Below are positions 1 to 6,254 of a stretch of DNA of 6,732 nt, one piece after another. Both the position numbers and the translations under genes were made by a program. The stretch is from an uncultured Planctomycetaceae bacterium (lineage in GTDB: Bacteria > Planctomycetota > Planctomycetia > Planctomycetales > Planctomycetaceae). The notes beneath the pieces were generated by a model. It was given only the letters and a program-made list of their open reading frames with translations, was not told where the DNA came from and did no database searches. Every line of letters begins with the position of its first letter. Position 1 is the first letter of the stretch. The DNA lies in the NCBI GenBank assembly GCA_903898975.1, contig CAIUHT010001335.1, forward strand, positions 1-6,732. The letters are read 5' to 3'.

Positions 1-17
1 AGCCCGGGGGGCACCGT

Positions 18-23
18 TAGGAT
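18..23 (+). promoter_or_regulatory. Possible -10 element upstream of the MFS permease gene
   Basis: TAGGAT matches the bacterial -10 consensus at four of six positions. The matching -35 position would lie just outside the window, so the promoter cannot be completed. It would give a leader of about 100 bases. Almost the same string, GTTAG followed by A or G and then ATG, recurs at 3850-3858 before another gene, which is mild support. Nothing else definite is seen in bases 1-130: there is a short imperfect hairpin around 41-60 and no recognisable end of an upstream gene. Confidence 0.2.
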
Positions 24-130
24 GCACCGCACTTTCCAGACCGCAGGCGTCGCCTTTCGGCCTGGGGACGGAACGTCGAACGAGCACGGTCGCGCGCTCT
101 GGATCCCGTTTACGCATTCCGGCAGACCTT

Positions 131-1600
131 ATGAGCACACAAGAGCCCATTTCCCGCAGCAACCGGGCGCTGTTCCTGGCCAGCTTCTTCACCCTCATCG
201 CCGCCGGGATCGGATTCGCGATCCGCGGGGCCATCCTCGACGACTGGGGGGCCTCGTTCGGCTTCGACAAGGGTCGACTGGGAGGCATCACGGGGGGTGG
301 GCTCGTGGGCTTCGGCATCACGATCATCGCCTGCAGCCTGTTCGCCGACTCCATTGGCTACAAGCCGCTGATGATCCTGGCGTTCCTGCTGCACATCGGC
401 TCAGCGATCGTCACCTTCGCCGCGACCCCGGTCTATAACAGCGGTGGCGAAGCGAAAAACCCAGAAGGTGCCTACGCCTGCCTCTATTGGGGCGCGTTCA
501 TGTTCTCGCTGGCCAACGGGGTCTGTGAAAGCGTGATCAACCCCCTGGTGGCGACGCTGTATCCGAAGCAGAAGACGCACTACCTCAACATTCTGCACGC
601 AGGCTGGCCCGGTGGATTGATCCTCGGGGGGCTTCTCTCCCTGCTGTTCGTGGGTAAAGACGCCTACATCACCCAGCTGCCCTGGGAAGTGGCGGTCGCC
701 TTCTTCCTCCCCCCCACCCTCTACTACGGATGGGTCATCCTCAAGGAAAAATTCCCCGAGTCCGAGACCAAGGCCGCCGGGGTCGACTTTGGCACCATGC
801 TGGCTGAGTTCGCCAGCCCCATCCTGCTGTTCCTGTTTGTGCTGCACGCCATGGTGGGGTACGTCGAACTGGGGACCGACGGCTGGATCCAGAACATCAT
901 GAACGCCTCGATTGGCAAGGCGGCGACCTGGCTGTTCATCTGGACCTCGGGCATCATGTTCGTCCTGCGGTTCTTCGCGGGGCCCATCGTCGAGAAGATC
1001 AACCCCCTGGGGCTGCTGCTGATCAGTGCCGTGCTCGCCTTCATCGGCCTGCGGATGCTCGGCTCTGACATCAGCGGCTTCGCCGTGCTGCTGGCGGGAA
1101 CCATCTACGGCATCGGCAAGACCTTCTTCTGGCCGACCATGCTGGGTGTGGTGGGCGAGCGGTTTCCCAAGGGGGGCGCCCTGACGATGGGGGTCATCGG
1201 GGGCATCGGCATGCTCTCCGCCGGCCTGCTGGGGGGCCCTGGCATTGGCTACAAGCAGAACTACTACCTCGCCAATGAGTTCGCCAAGTCGGAACCAGCC
1301 GTGTACGACGCCTTCAAGGCCGAAAAGGCTGAAGCGTTCCTCCCCGGTCTGCCGGCTGTGGCCGGGTTTGACGGCGCCAAGCTCGATGAAGTGCGGGCGA
1401 AGAAGCCCGAGAACCTGACCGCTGACGAGGCGAAGGTGCTCAAGGCCAATATGGAGGGGGGCCGCTTTGCTCTCCGCCAGACAGCGTGGGTCCCCGCCAT
1501 GATGGGGGTCGGCTACCTGCTGCTGGTGCTCTACTACCGCGCCCGCGGCGGCTACAAGGTCGAAGACCTGAGCGCCCACGGCGGCACGCGGGGACACTGA
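131..1600 (+). CDS. MFS permease, FucP-like sugar/nucleoside type
   Basis: This is an inner-membrane secondary transporter of the major facilitator superfamily, 489 aa. Hydrophobic stretches fit 12 helices, roughly at residues 13-33, 50-70, 79-97, 114-135, 157-175, 185-203, 225-245, 262-282, 290-308, 315-335, 348-372 and 452-470. A degenerate MFS motif A lies between helices 2 and 3 (D73, G76, K78). HAGWPGG at 156-162 resembles the helix-5 region of FucP-type sugar permeases, which use proton symport; the substrate cannot be read from sequence. Residues about 374-450 form a soluble, Lys/Glu/Ala-rich loop between helices 11 and 12, predicted to face the periplasm and longer than the usual short MFS loop. 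The ATG at 131 is the first in frame and has no strong Shine-Dalgarno site. A terminator-like hairpin follows, so it is probably not cotranscribed with pheT. The superfamily is secure, the subfamily less so. Confidence 0.85.
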   Translation: MSTQEPISRSNRALFLASFFTLIAAGIGFAIRGAILDDWGASFGFDKGRLGGITGGGLVGFGITIIACSLFADSIGYKPLMILAFLLHIGSAIVTFAATPVYNSGGEAKNPEGAYACLYWGAFMFSLANGVCESVINPLVATLYPKQKTHYLNILHAGWPGGLILGGLLSLLFVGKDAYITQLPWEVAVAFFLPPTLYYGWVILKEKFPESETKAAGVDFGTMLAEFASPILLFLFVLHAMVGYVELGTDGWIQNIMNASIGKAATWLFIWTSGIMFVLRFFAGPIVEKINPLGLLLISAVLAFIGLRMLGSDISGFAVLLAGTIYGIGKTFFWPTMLGVVGERFPKGGALTMGVIGGIGMLSAGLLGGPGIGYKQNYYLANEFAKSEPAVYDAFKAEKAEAFLPGLPAVAGFDGAKLDEVRAKKPENLTADEAKVLKANMEGGRFALRQTAWVPAMMGVGYLLLVLYYRARGGYKVEDLSAHGGTRGH

Positions 1601-1674
1601 TTTTCGCAGGAACTGCTCCGTCGGCGACCACTGGGGTCTGCGACGGAGACCCGCGGATCTGTCACCCTGGATCT

Positions 1675-1711
1675 CAGCCCGGCTGTCCCCCGACAGCCGG
1701 GCTGGTGTTTT
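1675..1711 (+). terminator. Perfect 13-bp GC-rich hairpin after the permease gene
   Basis: The arms 1675-1687 and 1692-1704 are perfect reverse complements (CAGCCCGGCTGTC) closing a CCCC loop. GTGTTTT follows, a short and weak U tract. It starts 75 bases after the permease stop and ends 66 bases before the pheT start, which fits an intrinsic terminator for the permease transcript. A smaller hairpin, GGGTCT/AGACCC at 1634-1652 with a 7-base loop, lies just upstream. Because the T tract is short, a role in RNA 3'-end protection is also possible. I found no convincing promoter between this hairpin and pheT. Confidence 0.7.
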
Positions 1712-1776
1712 GAATCGCTTGCCCCGGTCGGGTTGCCAACCTTCCCTCCCCCGTCGGCTGTTCACGGAACCGTGCG

Positions 1777-3795
1777 ATGATTGTCAGCTGGAACTGGCTG
1801 AAAGAGTACGTCACCCTCGACATGCCGGTCGAGACCCTGGCCAACCGCCTCATGATGGCGGGTCTGAATCTCGAGTCGATCGACGACGTCGAGGGGGACA
1901 TCGCCGTCGATCTCGAGGTGACCAGCAATCGCCCCGACTGCCTCTGCCACGTGGGGGTGGCCCGCGAGACCGCGGCCCTGTTCGAGCGCGACTGGCGACT
2001 GCCTCCCGCCGAACCTGCCACCACGGGGTCGCCCGTCGCGACCGCCGTGCAGGTCGAGGTCGCTGAGTCGGCGCTTTGCCCCCTCTACACCGCCCGGCTG
2101 ATCCGCGGTGTGCGGATCGGCCCCTCGCCCCTCTGGATGCAGCGCCGGCTGAAAACGCTGGGCATCCGGCCGATCAACAATGTGGTTGACTGCACCAACT
2201 ACGTGCTGATGGAGATTGGCCAGCCACTGCACGCCTTCGACTTTGCGAAACTGAACGGGGGCCGGGTTGTGGTCCGCCAGGCGCGGGGGGGCGAAAAGCT
2301 GACCGCCATCGACCAGCGGGTCTATGAGCTGGCCCCCGGTATGTGCGTGATCGCCGACGCCACCCGTCCCGTCGCGATCGCCGGGGTGATGGGAGGGCTT
2401 GAGACCGAGATTGGTCCCGCCACCCGCGATGTGCTGATCGAAGCGGCCGAGTTCCTGCCGATGTCGGTGCGGGCCACCGCCCGCCGGCTCAACCTGCACA
2501 GCGACTCTTCGTACCGCTTCGAGCGGGGGGTCGATCGAGAGTTCGTCGACTGGGCGAGCCGCAGGTGCTGCCAGTTGATTCTCGAGACCGCCGGAGGTCA
2601 GCTCGCCCCGGGGGTCGTGGTCGCTGGGACCACGTCGCGACCCGCGCCCGCCCCGGTCGTGCTGCGGCTCTCCGAGATTCCCCGCGTGCTGGGCATCGAG
2701 ATTCCCGCCGCGGAAGTCCAGCGGATCCTGGGCGTGCTGGGGCTCCGTCCGCAACCAGGGCCGCGGCCCGACACGCTGGTCTGTTCCCCTCCCAGCTGGC
2801 GGCGGGACCTGACCCGCGAGATTGACCTGGTGGAAGAGGCGGCCCGAATCCACGGCTACGAGAACATCCCCGAGAACGCCGTCGTCCCCCTGGCGATCAG
2901 CGCCCCGACGCCCCACGACCGCCTGGTCGAGCGACTGGCCCGCGCGCTGGTTGGGGCGGGCTTCTTCGAAGCGGTGACGCTCAGCTTCGTCAACGCCGAG
3001 TTGCACGCACTGGTCACCCCGTGGACCGAAGCCCCCCCACTGCGGGTCGAGCATTCGTCCCGCCAGCGCGAGAACATTCTCCGGCAGAGCCTGGTCCCCA
3101 GCCTGTTGGCGGTCCGCCGGCAGAACGAGCGGCACGGGAACGCGAACGCCGCGCTGTTCGAGCTGGCGCGGGTGTTCCTCGCGGCTGAGCCGGGCAATCC
3201 CGCCGCCGAGCCCCGCGTGCTGTCCGCCGTAAGCGGGCTCGGCTTCTCGGGACTGAAGGGGGTGGTCGAGGGGCTGGTCGATCAGGTGAATCACGACCTC
3301 AGGCTTGAGGCGGTCCCCGTGGAGGGGCCGTGGTTCGCGCCGGGGCGGGGAGCCGAGCTGCGCTTGAACGGGGCCCGGCTGGGATACCTGGGAGAGGTGT
3401 CGGACGCGGTGCGGGGGGTGCTGGAGCTGCACGACCAGGCGAGTTTCTTCGAGCTGGACCTGGGGGTCCTGGAGGGGCTGGCGCGGTTCAGCCCGCCGTA
3501 TCAGCCAGTGGCCGACTACCCGGGAATCGATCGCGACCTGAACTTCGTGCTGGACGAGGGGGTCAGCTGGGGCGAGCTGGAGCAGGTGGTGCGCGGGGCG
3601 GCGGGGCCGACGCTGGCGGGGGTGCAGTTCTCGAGCCAGTACCGGGGCCCGCAGATTCCCGCCGAGAAGAAGTCGTACGTCCTGCGGCTGCACTACCGCG
3701 CGGCCGATCGCACGCTGACCACCGAAGAAGTGGACGCCGCCCAAAAACAGGTGGTCGAGCACTGCCAGGCCAAGCTGGGAGCGGTGCAGCGGTAA
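1777..3795 (+). CDS. pheT: Phenylalanyl-tRNA synthetase beta subunit, short form
   Basis: Beta chain of the cytoplasmic alpha2beta2 enzyme that charges tRNA-Phe; it edits mischarged Tyr-tRNA and binds tRNA, while PheS holds the aminoacylation site. The protein has 672 aa, whereas bacterial PheT is usually about 790-800. The N-terminal helix region (1-40, WNWLKEYV) runs straight into TSNRPDCL (49-56), so the EMAP/OB-fold tRNA-binding domain that normally sits between them is absent. The B3/B4 editing domain follows (about 98-255, with INNVVDCTNYVL at 133-144, GQPLHAFD at 148-155 and SSYRFERGVD at 244-253). By alignment from memory, H152 and E222 match known editing-site residues. B5 spans about 294-363, with the Mg-site residues D344, D350, E353 and E354. 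The degenerate synthetase core comes next, then FDX-ACB (about 573-672, YPGIDRDL at 581-588). All motifs are intact, so it should be functional. The ATG has only a weak GGAA seven bases upstream. pheS, its usual partner, is not adjacent. Confidence 0.97.
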   Translation: MIVSWNWLKEYVTLDMPVETLANRLMMAGLNLESIDDVEGDIAVDLEVTSNRPDCLCHVGVARETAALFERDWRLPPAEPATTGSPVATAVQVEVAESALCPLYTARLIRGVRIGPSPLWMQRRLKTLGIRPINNVVDCTNYVLMEIGQPLHAFDFAKLNGGRVVVRQARGGEKLTAIDQRVYELAPGMCVIADATRPVAIAGVMGGLETEIGPATRDVLIEAAEFLPMSVRATARRLNLHSDSSYRFERGVDREFVDWASRRCCQLILETAGGQLAPGVVVAGTTSRPAPAPVVLRLSEIPRVLGIEIPAAEVQRILGVLGLRPQPGPRPDTLVCSPPSWRRDLTREIDLVEEAARIHGYENIPENAVVPLAISAPTPHDRLVERLARALVGAGFFEAVTLSFVNAELHALVTPWTEAPPLRVEHSSRQRENILRQSLVPSLLAVRRQNERHGNANAALFELARVFLAAEPGNPAAEPRVLSAVSGLGFSGLKGVVEGLVDQVNHDLRLEAVPVEGPWFAPGRGAELRLNGARLGYLGEVSDAVRGVLELHDQASFFELDLGVLEGLARFSPPYQPVADYPGIDRDLNFVLDEGVSWGELEQVVRGAAGPTLAGVQFSSQYRGPQIPAEKKSYVLRLHYRAADRTLTTEEVDAAQKQVVEHCQAKLGAVQR

Positions 3796-3803
3796 CCGGC
3801 GTT

Positions 3804-3832
3804 GGGAACTGCGATTCCTGATCGCAGAACCC
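3804..3832 (+). terminator. Terminator-like hairpin after pheT
   Basis: CTGCGAT (3809-3815) pairs with ATCGCAG (3821-3827) around a TCCTG loop. Beyond an AA/AA internal mismatch, GGG (3804-3806) pairs with CCC (3830-3832). It begins nine bases after the pheT TAA stop. The tail is pyrimidine-rich (CCCTTCCCCC) but has no proper T tract, so intrinsic termination is plausible rather than certain. Confidence 0.45.
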
Positions 3833-3851
3833 TTCCCCCGCCACTTGCGGT

Positions 3852-3857
3852 TAGAAT
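3852..3857 (+). promoter_or_regulatory. Possible -10 element for the AlbA_2/ATPase gene
   Basis: TAGAAT matches five of six bases of the -10 consensus and lies between the pheT hairpin and the next gene. No good -35 hexamer is seen at spacings of 15-19 bases, and there is no extended -10 TG. If it is used, transcription would start near 3864 and leave a leader of about 95 bases. The call rests on the hexamer and its position only. Confidence 0.25.
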
Positions 3858-3901
3858 GAATAGGTCTGGGTTGCGTGAGCCCCAGGCGAGCATGGTTCTT
3901 G

Positions 3902-3926
3902 CGACTTCGATGACGACTCGACTTCG
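3902..3926 (+). repeat. Direct repeat CGACTTCG in the leader of the AlbA_2/ATPase gene
   Basis: CGACTTCG occurs at 3902-3909 and again at 3919-3926, with starts 17 bases apart. The copies lie 32-56 bases before the start codon and downstream of the candidate -10. Since the gene encodes a protein with winged-helix regions, an autoregulatory operator is conceivable, but that is inference. An 8-bp repeat could also be chance in GC-rich DNA. Confidence 0.3.
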
Positions 3927-3957
3927 CTCCCTTTAATGCGCCCGTCAGGCTCCTGCC

Positions 3958-5856
3958 ATGTTGCCCAAACGACTCGAAGAGACGCTGATTCGCCTCGAAG
4001 AGTTGGTGCGCAAAGGCAGCTTCGAGGAAGTGGAAACCGATGAATTTGAGATTAAGTCAGTCCCCGCGACGGGAGGCCAATGGACGAAGATTTACGAATC
4101 CATCAATGCGTTTCTGAATACGCGCGGTGGATTTGTCATTTTGGGTATCAAGGAATCGGGACAAGGAGCCCAGCGTCGCTACGAATTGACAGGCTGGCGT
4201 CCGGAGATGGAGCAAAAACTAACGCCAGCCGCGATTGCGGCCGCGTTTCGAGACATGGACGGGGACCCGCTCGACCTGAGCGATTCGATTCGGGCCCTCA
4301 GTGTTCGTCCGTTTTTGACGGCCCAGATCGCCATCCTGCAGGTTGCCGAGTTACCGGACCAGGACAAGTATGCCTTACTTCAAGACCGGGCGTTTCAACG
4401 GCGGGCCACAGGTGATCATGAGATTTCCGAGAGTCAGCTGGCGCGCCAGCGGGAGTTTTGCCAACAGGCCCGTCGGGCGCGAGAACTCGAAGTCGTGCCC
4501 GGCACGAGTCTCGAAGACATCGACCTGGAGGCATTCAACCTCTACCTGCAACAAGTCAATGCTCGGTCCCGGGTCGAAAACCTGAAGACGTCGCTTGTCG
4601 ATGCCCACGCGTCACTGGAGAAACGCCGCTTTCTTCGTGATGGACAGGCAACCGTCCTGGGACTGCTCGTTTGCGGCGTGCAGGCGGAGAACCGGCTGGG
4701 GTTCCGGGCCCAGGTGCACTGTTTTGTCGATGTCCCGAACGAAGTGGCCCGGGACCGGCAAGTTCTCTCGGGCCATGTCCCCCAGTTGATGGACGAGACG
4801 TTGCGGTACGTCTTGCGGCAGATTCATGTGGGGTTGACCCCCCATGGGGGCGGGACTTTTCTGCCCCAGTATCCCGAGGATCTGCTGCGGGAAATCATCA
4901 ACAACGCCTTGGCCCATCGAGATTACAAGGTGGATAAGCAGGTCGTTGTCAGTATTCGTCCTGGGCTTGATCTGCGCATCCGCAATCCCGGAGAGATTGC
5001 CCGCTCGCTGTGGGTGGTCAGCGACCCCGACGACCCAGTGCCAATCCGTCGGCTCATCCCCTCCGCGCAAGCCCCCAACCCAGCGCTCGCCAATGTGCTG
5101 TCGACATGGGCGAAATGGGAGGGGCGCACCGCCGGCATGTCGTCCCTGGTGGATCTGTGCCTGAAGAATCAGATTGGCCTGCCCGAGTATCAGCTGCGCC
5201 TCAATGAAGTCGAGCTGCGCCTGCCTGCCGGAACCCTGCTGGATGATGAGACCACTCACTGGTTCGCCTCATTCGACCGGTTTTTCGCCGAGAGGCTGGG
5301 CGGAGGTCAACTGACCGACGCCCAGCGGCGGGTGCTGGCGTACCTGCTCAAATCGGGGCGGGCCAACGCCCGCGGGCTCTTCACGGTTCTTTTGACCCCA
5401 GACAACAATCAGACCCGCGAACTGGAGACCCTGCGCGCCTCTGAATTGGTGCGGGAGCACTCTGCCAGCCATCCCCTGTATCCCGTGTATGTGGTCTGCG
5501 AGGAACTCTCGAAGCGAGATTACAACAAGGAAGTCTCCAGCCTGCTGGGGGAGCGATATGCCCGGCTGCCAACCGCGCTCCACCAGCAGATTCTGCAACT
5601 TGTCCATCGTCGCACCCTGTATTGCTCGATTCCCGGGGCGAGTGCGAAACAGGCGGCCTTTGAGTTGTGGCCCGAGCAGCAGGGACTGCCGCATGACATC
5701 CGCGGATTCGACACCTTCTACCGCAAGATCCGCACGCTGTTCAATTGGTTGAGTCGGGAGGGACTGCTTGAGCGGACCCCCTCCCGCCGGGGACAGACCA
5801 CCTATCAACTGAAAACCCAAGGGCCGCACCAGCAGCACCTCTTGTTCGCCGATTGA
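3958..5856 (+). CDS. AlbA_2 (Schlafen-like) and GHKL ATP-binding protein with winged helices
   Basis: This 632-aa protein resembles the COG2865 group of putative transcriptional regulators. Residues about 18-160 are an AlbA_2 domain: E24, EFEIK (29-33), NAF (50-52), GG (57-58) and ILGI (61-64). A linker typical of the group follows (about 185-300). A GHKL-type ATP-binding region starts near 305, with N-box EIINNALAHRDY (312-323), NPGEI (343-347), NPALANVL (374-381) and a lid-like WEGRTAGM (387-394). A winged helix is likely at about 452-501, followed by a 130-residue extension with a possible second one (about 580-615). No enzymatic function is proven for the group; members occur both as regulators and near defence or mobile genes. 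No mobile or defence gene is visible here. The ATG has only a weak AGG eight bases upstream. Third-position GC over the first 69 codons is about 58 percent by hand count, against about 90 percent for the start of pheT, which suggests acquisition. The C-terminus ends QHLLFAD. Confidence 0.85.
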   Translation: MLPKRLEETLIRLEELVRKGSFEEVETDEFEIKSVPATGGQWTKIYESINAFLNTRGGFVILGIKESGQGAQRRYELTGWRPEMEQKLTPAAIAAAFRDMDGDPLDLSDSIRALSVRPFLTAQIAILQVAELPDQDKYALLQDRAFQRRATGDHEISESQLARQREFCQQARRARELEVVPGTSLEDIDLEAFNLYLQQVNARSRVENLKTSLVDAHASLEKRRFLRDGQATVLGLLVCGVQAENRLGFRAQVHCFVDVPNEVARDRQVLSGHVPQLMDETLRYVLRQIHVGLTPHGGGTFLPQYPEDLLREIINNALAHRDYKVDKQVVVSIRPGLDLRIRNPGEIARSLWVVSDPDDPVPIRRLIPSAQAPNPALANVLSTWAKWEGRTAGMSSLVDLCLKNQIGLPEYQLRLNEVELRLPAGTLLDDETTHWFASFDRFFAERLGGGQLTDAQRRVLAYLLKSGRANARGLFTVLLTPDNNQTRELETLRASELVREHSASHPLYPVYVVCEELSKRDYNKEVSSLLGERYARLPTALHQQILQLVHRRTLYCSIPGASAKQAAFELWPEQQGLPHDIRGFDTFYRKIRTLFNWLSREGLLERTPSRRGQTTYQLKTQGPHQQHLLFAD

Positions 5857-5878
5857 TCACGCGGCAAGATCTTGATTC

Positions 5879-5906
5879 GGGCGGGAATCGATGGGTTGTC
5901 CCGCCC
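5879..5906 (+). terminator. Hairpin downstream of the AlbA_2/ATPase gene
   Basis: GGGCGGGA (5879-5886) pairs perfectly with TCCCGCCC (5899-5906) across a 12-base loop, starting 22 bases after the TGA stop. No T tract follows, so it is an uncertain intrinsic terminator, though its position just after a gene end fits. A separate 10-bp perfect palindrome, CAAGATCTTG, lies at 5865-5874 between the stop and the hairpin. Confidence 0.4.
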
Positions 5907-6121
5907 CGACTGCGTTTCGCCTGGCCCAGGGAGTCGGCCGCACATCGAGGCGTGAGTGGCCCGTCTCTTTGCACGGACCGCCACGGGAGGTGATGGAACG
6001 CGGGGCTGGCCACTGGGCGATCAAGCCCACCCGCAGCTTGCCATGGGGAGATCCTGGTGCGTTTGCGGTAAACTTGGCGGGATTTGGCCCAGACACCCGG
6101 CGGTCCTCGTCGTTTGCCCCA

Positions 6122-6150
6122 TTGCCGGGCGAGAGGTGATGCGGGATAAT
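6122..6150 (+). promoter_or_regulatory. Sigma70-type promoter for the prepilin gene
   Basis: TTGCCG at 6122-6127 (four of six matches to TTGACA) and GATAAT at 6145-6150 (five of six matches to TATAAT) are separated by exactly 17 bases. This is the best promoter pair in the window. Transcription would start near 6157 and give a leader of about 100 bases ahead of the prepilin start codon. It implies that the prepilin gene is transcribed independently of the upstream gene. Confidence 0.5.
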
Positions 6151-6168
6151 ACACCGAGACGTCGGAGA

Positions 6169-6201
6169 CGCAGTGCTGCTCCCCTTACACACGGGGCTGC
6201 G
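6169..6201 (+). other. Bulged hairpin in the prepilin mRNA leader
   Basis: CGCAG (6169-6173) can pair with CTGCG (6197-6201), and CCCC (6181-6184) with GGGG (6193-6196), leaving a seven-base bulge (TGCTGCT) on the 5' arm and an eight-base loop. It falls within the predicted leader, about 50 bases upstream of the ribosome-binding site. It matches no riboswitch class that I recognise, so a regulatory role is only a guess. Confidence 0.3.
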
Positions 6202-6244
6202 TGGTGGGTGGTGTCGTCGGGCTGGGGTGATTGGTTTTTCTGGC

Positions 6245-6250
6245 GAGGTG
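6245..6250 (+). promoter_or_regulatory. Shine-Dalgarno site for the prepilin gene
   Basis: GAGGTG lies four bases before the ATG at 6255 and is complementary to the anti-Shine-Dalgarno end of 16S rRNA. It is the strongest ribosome-binding site in the window and, together with the prepilin leader peptide it precedes, fixes the start codon. Confidence 0.7.
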
Positions 6251-6254
6251 ACAG

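Larger units (their letters stand above)
5857..6254. other. Intergenic region of about 400 bases without a convincing gene
   Basis: Open frames here on both strands are short, lack recognisable domains and lack good ribosome-binding sites. The stretch holds the palindrome and hairpin near 5865-5906, then about 210 bases (5910-6120) in which I see no tRNA, repeat array or conserved motif, then a promoter and structured leader for the gene at 6255. The central part could hold a small RNA or a decayed gene, but nothing in the sequence shows either. Confidence 0.6.

Noticed and set aside
401..1765. A 454-codon open frame on the minus strand opposite the permease gene
   Set aside because: Its composition is that of an antisense shadow (Gln, His, Asp, Gly rich), it has no membrane or domain signature, and the plus-strand permease explains the coding signal.
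1601..1776. T-box or pheST-type attenuation leader before pheT
   Set aside because: There is no T-box sequence, no short Phe-rich leader peptide and no antiterminator alternative. The hairpin is better explained as the end of the permease transcript.
3595..3632. G-quadruplex in the G-rich part of pheT
   Set aside because: Only three clear runs of four or more G are clustered here, and the loops to further runs are long. Composition and codon bias explain the runs.
1762..3762. A 666-codon open frame on the minus strand opposite pheT
   Set aside because: It mirrors pheT almost exactly, has His/Gln/Gly/Arg-rich low-complexity translation and no recognisable domain. Long antisense frames are expected opposite high-GC genes.
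5891..6139. An 82-codon plus-strand frame in the intergenic region
   Set aside because: It has no ribosome-binding site, no recognisable motif and Pro/Arg/Gly-rich translation typical of random high-GC sequence. It also overlaps the hairpin at 5879-5906 and the promoter at 6122.
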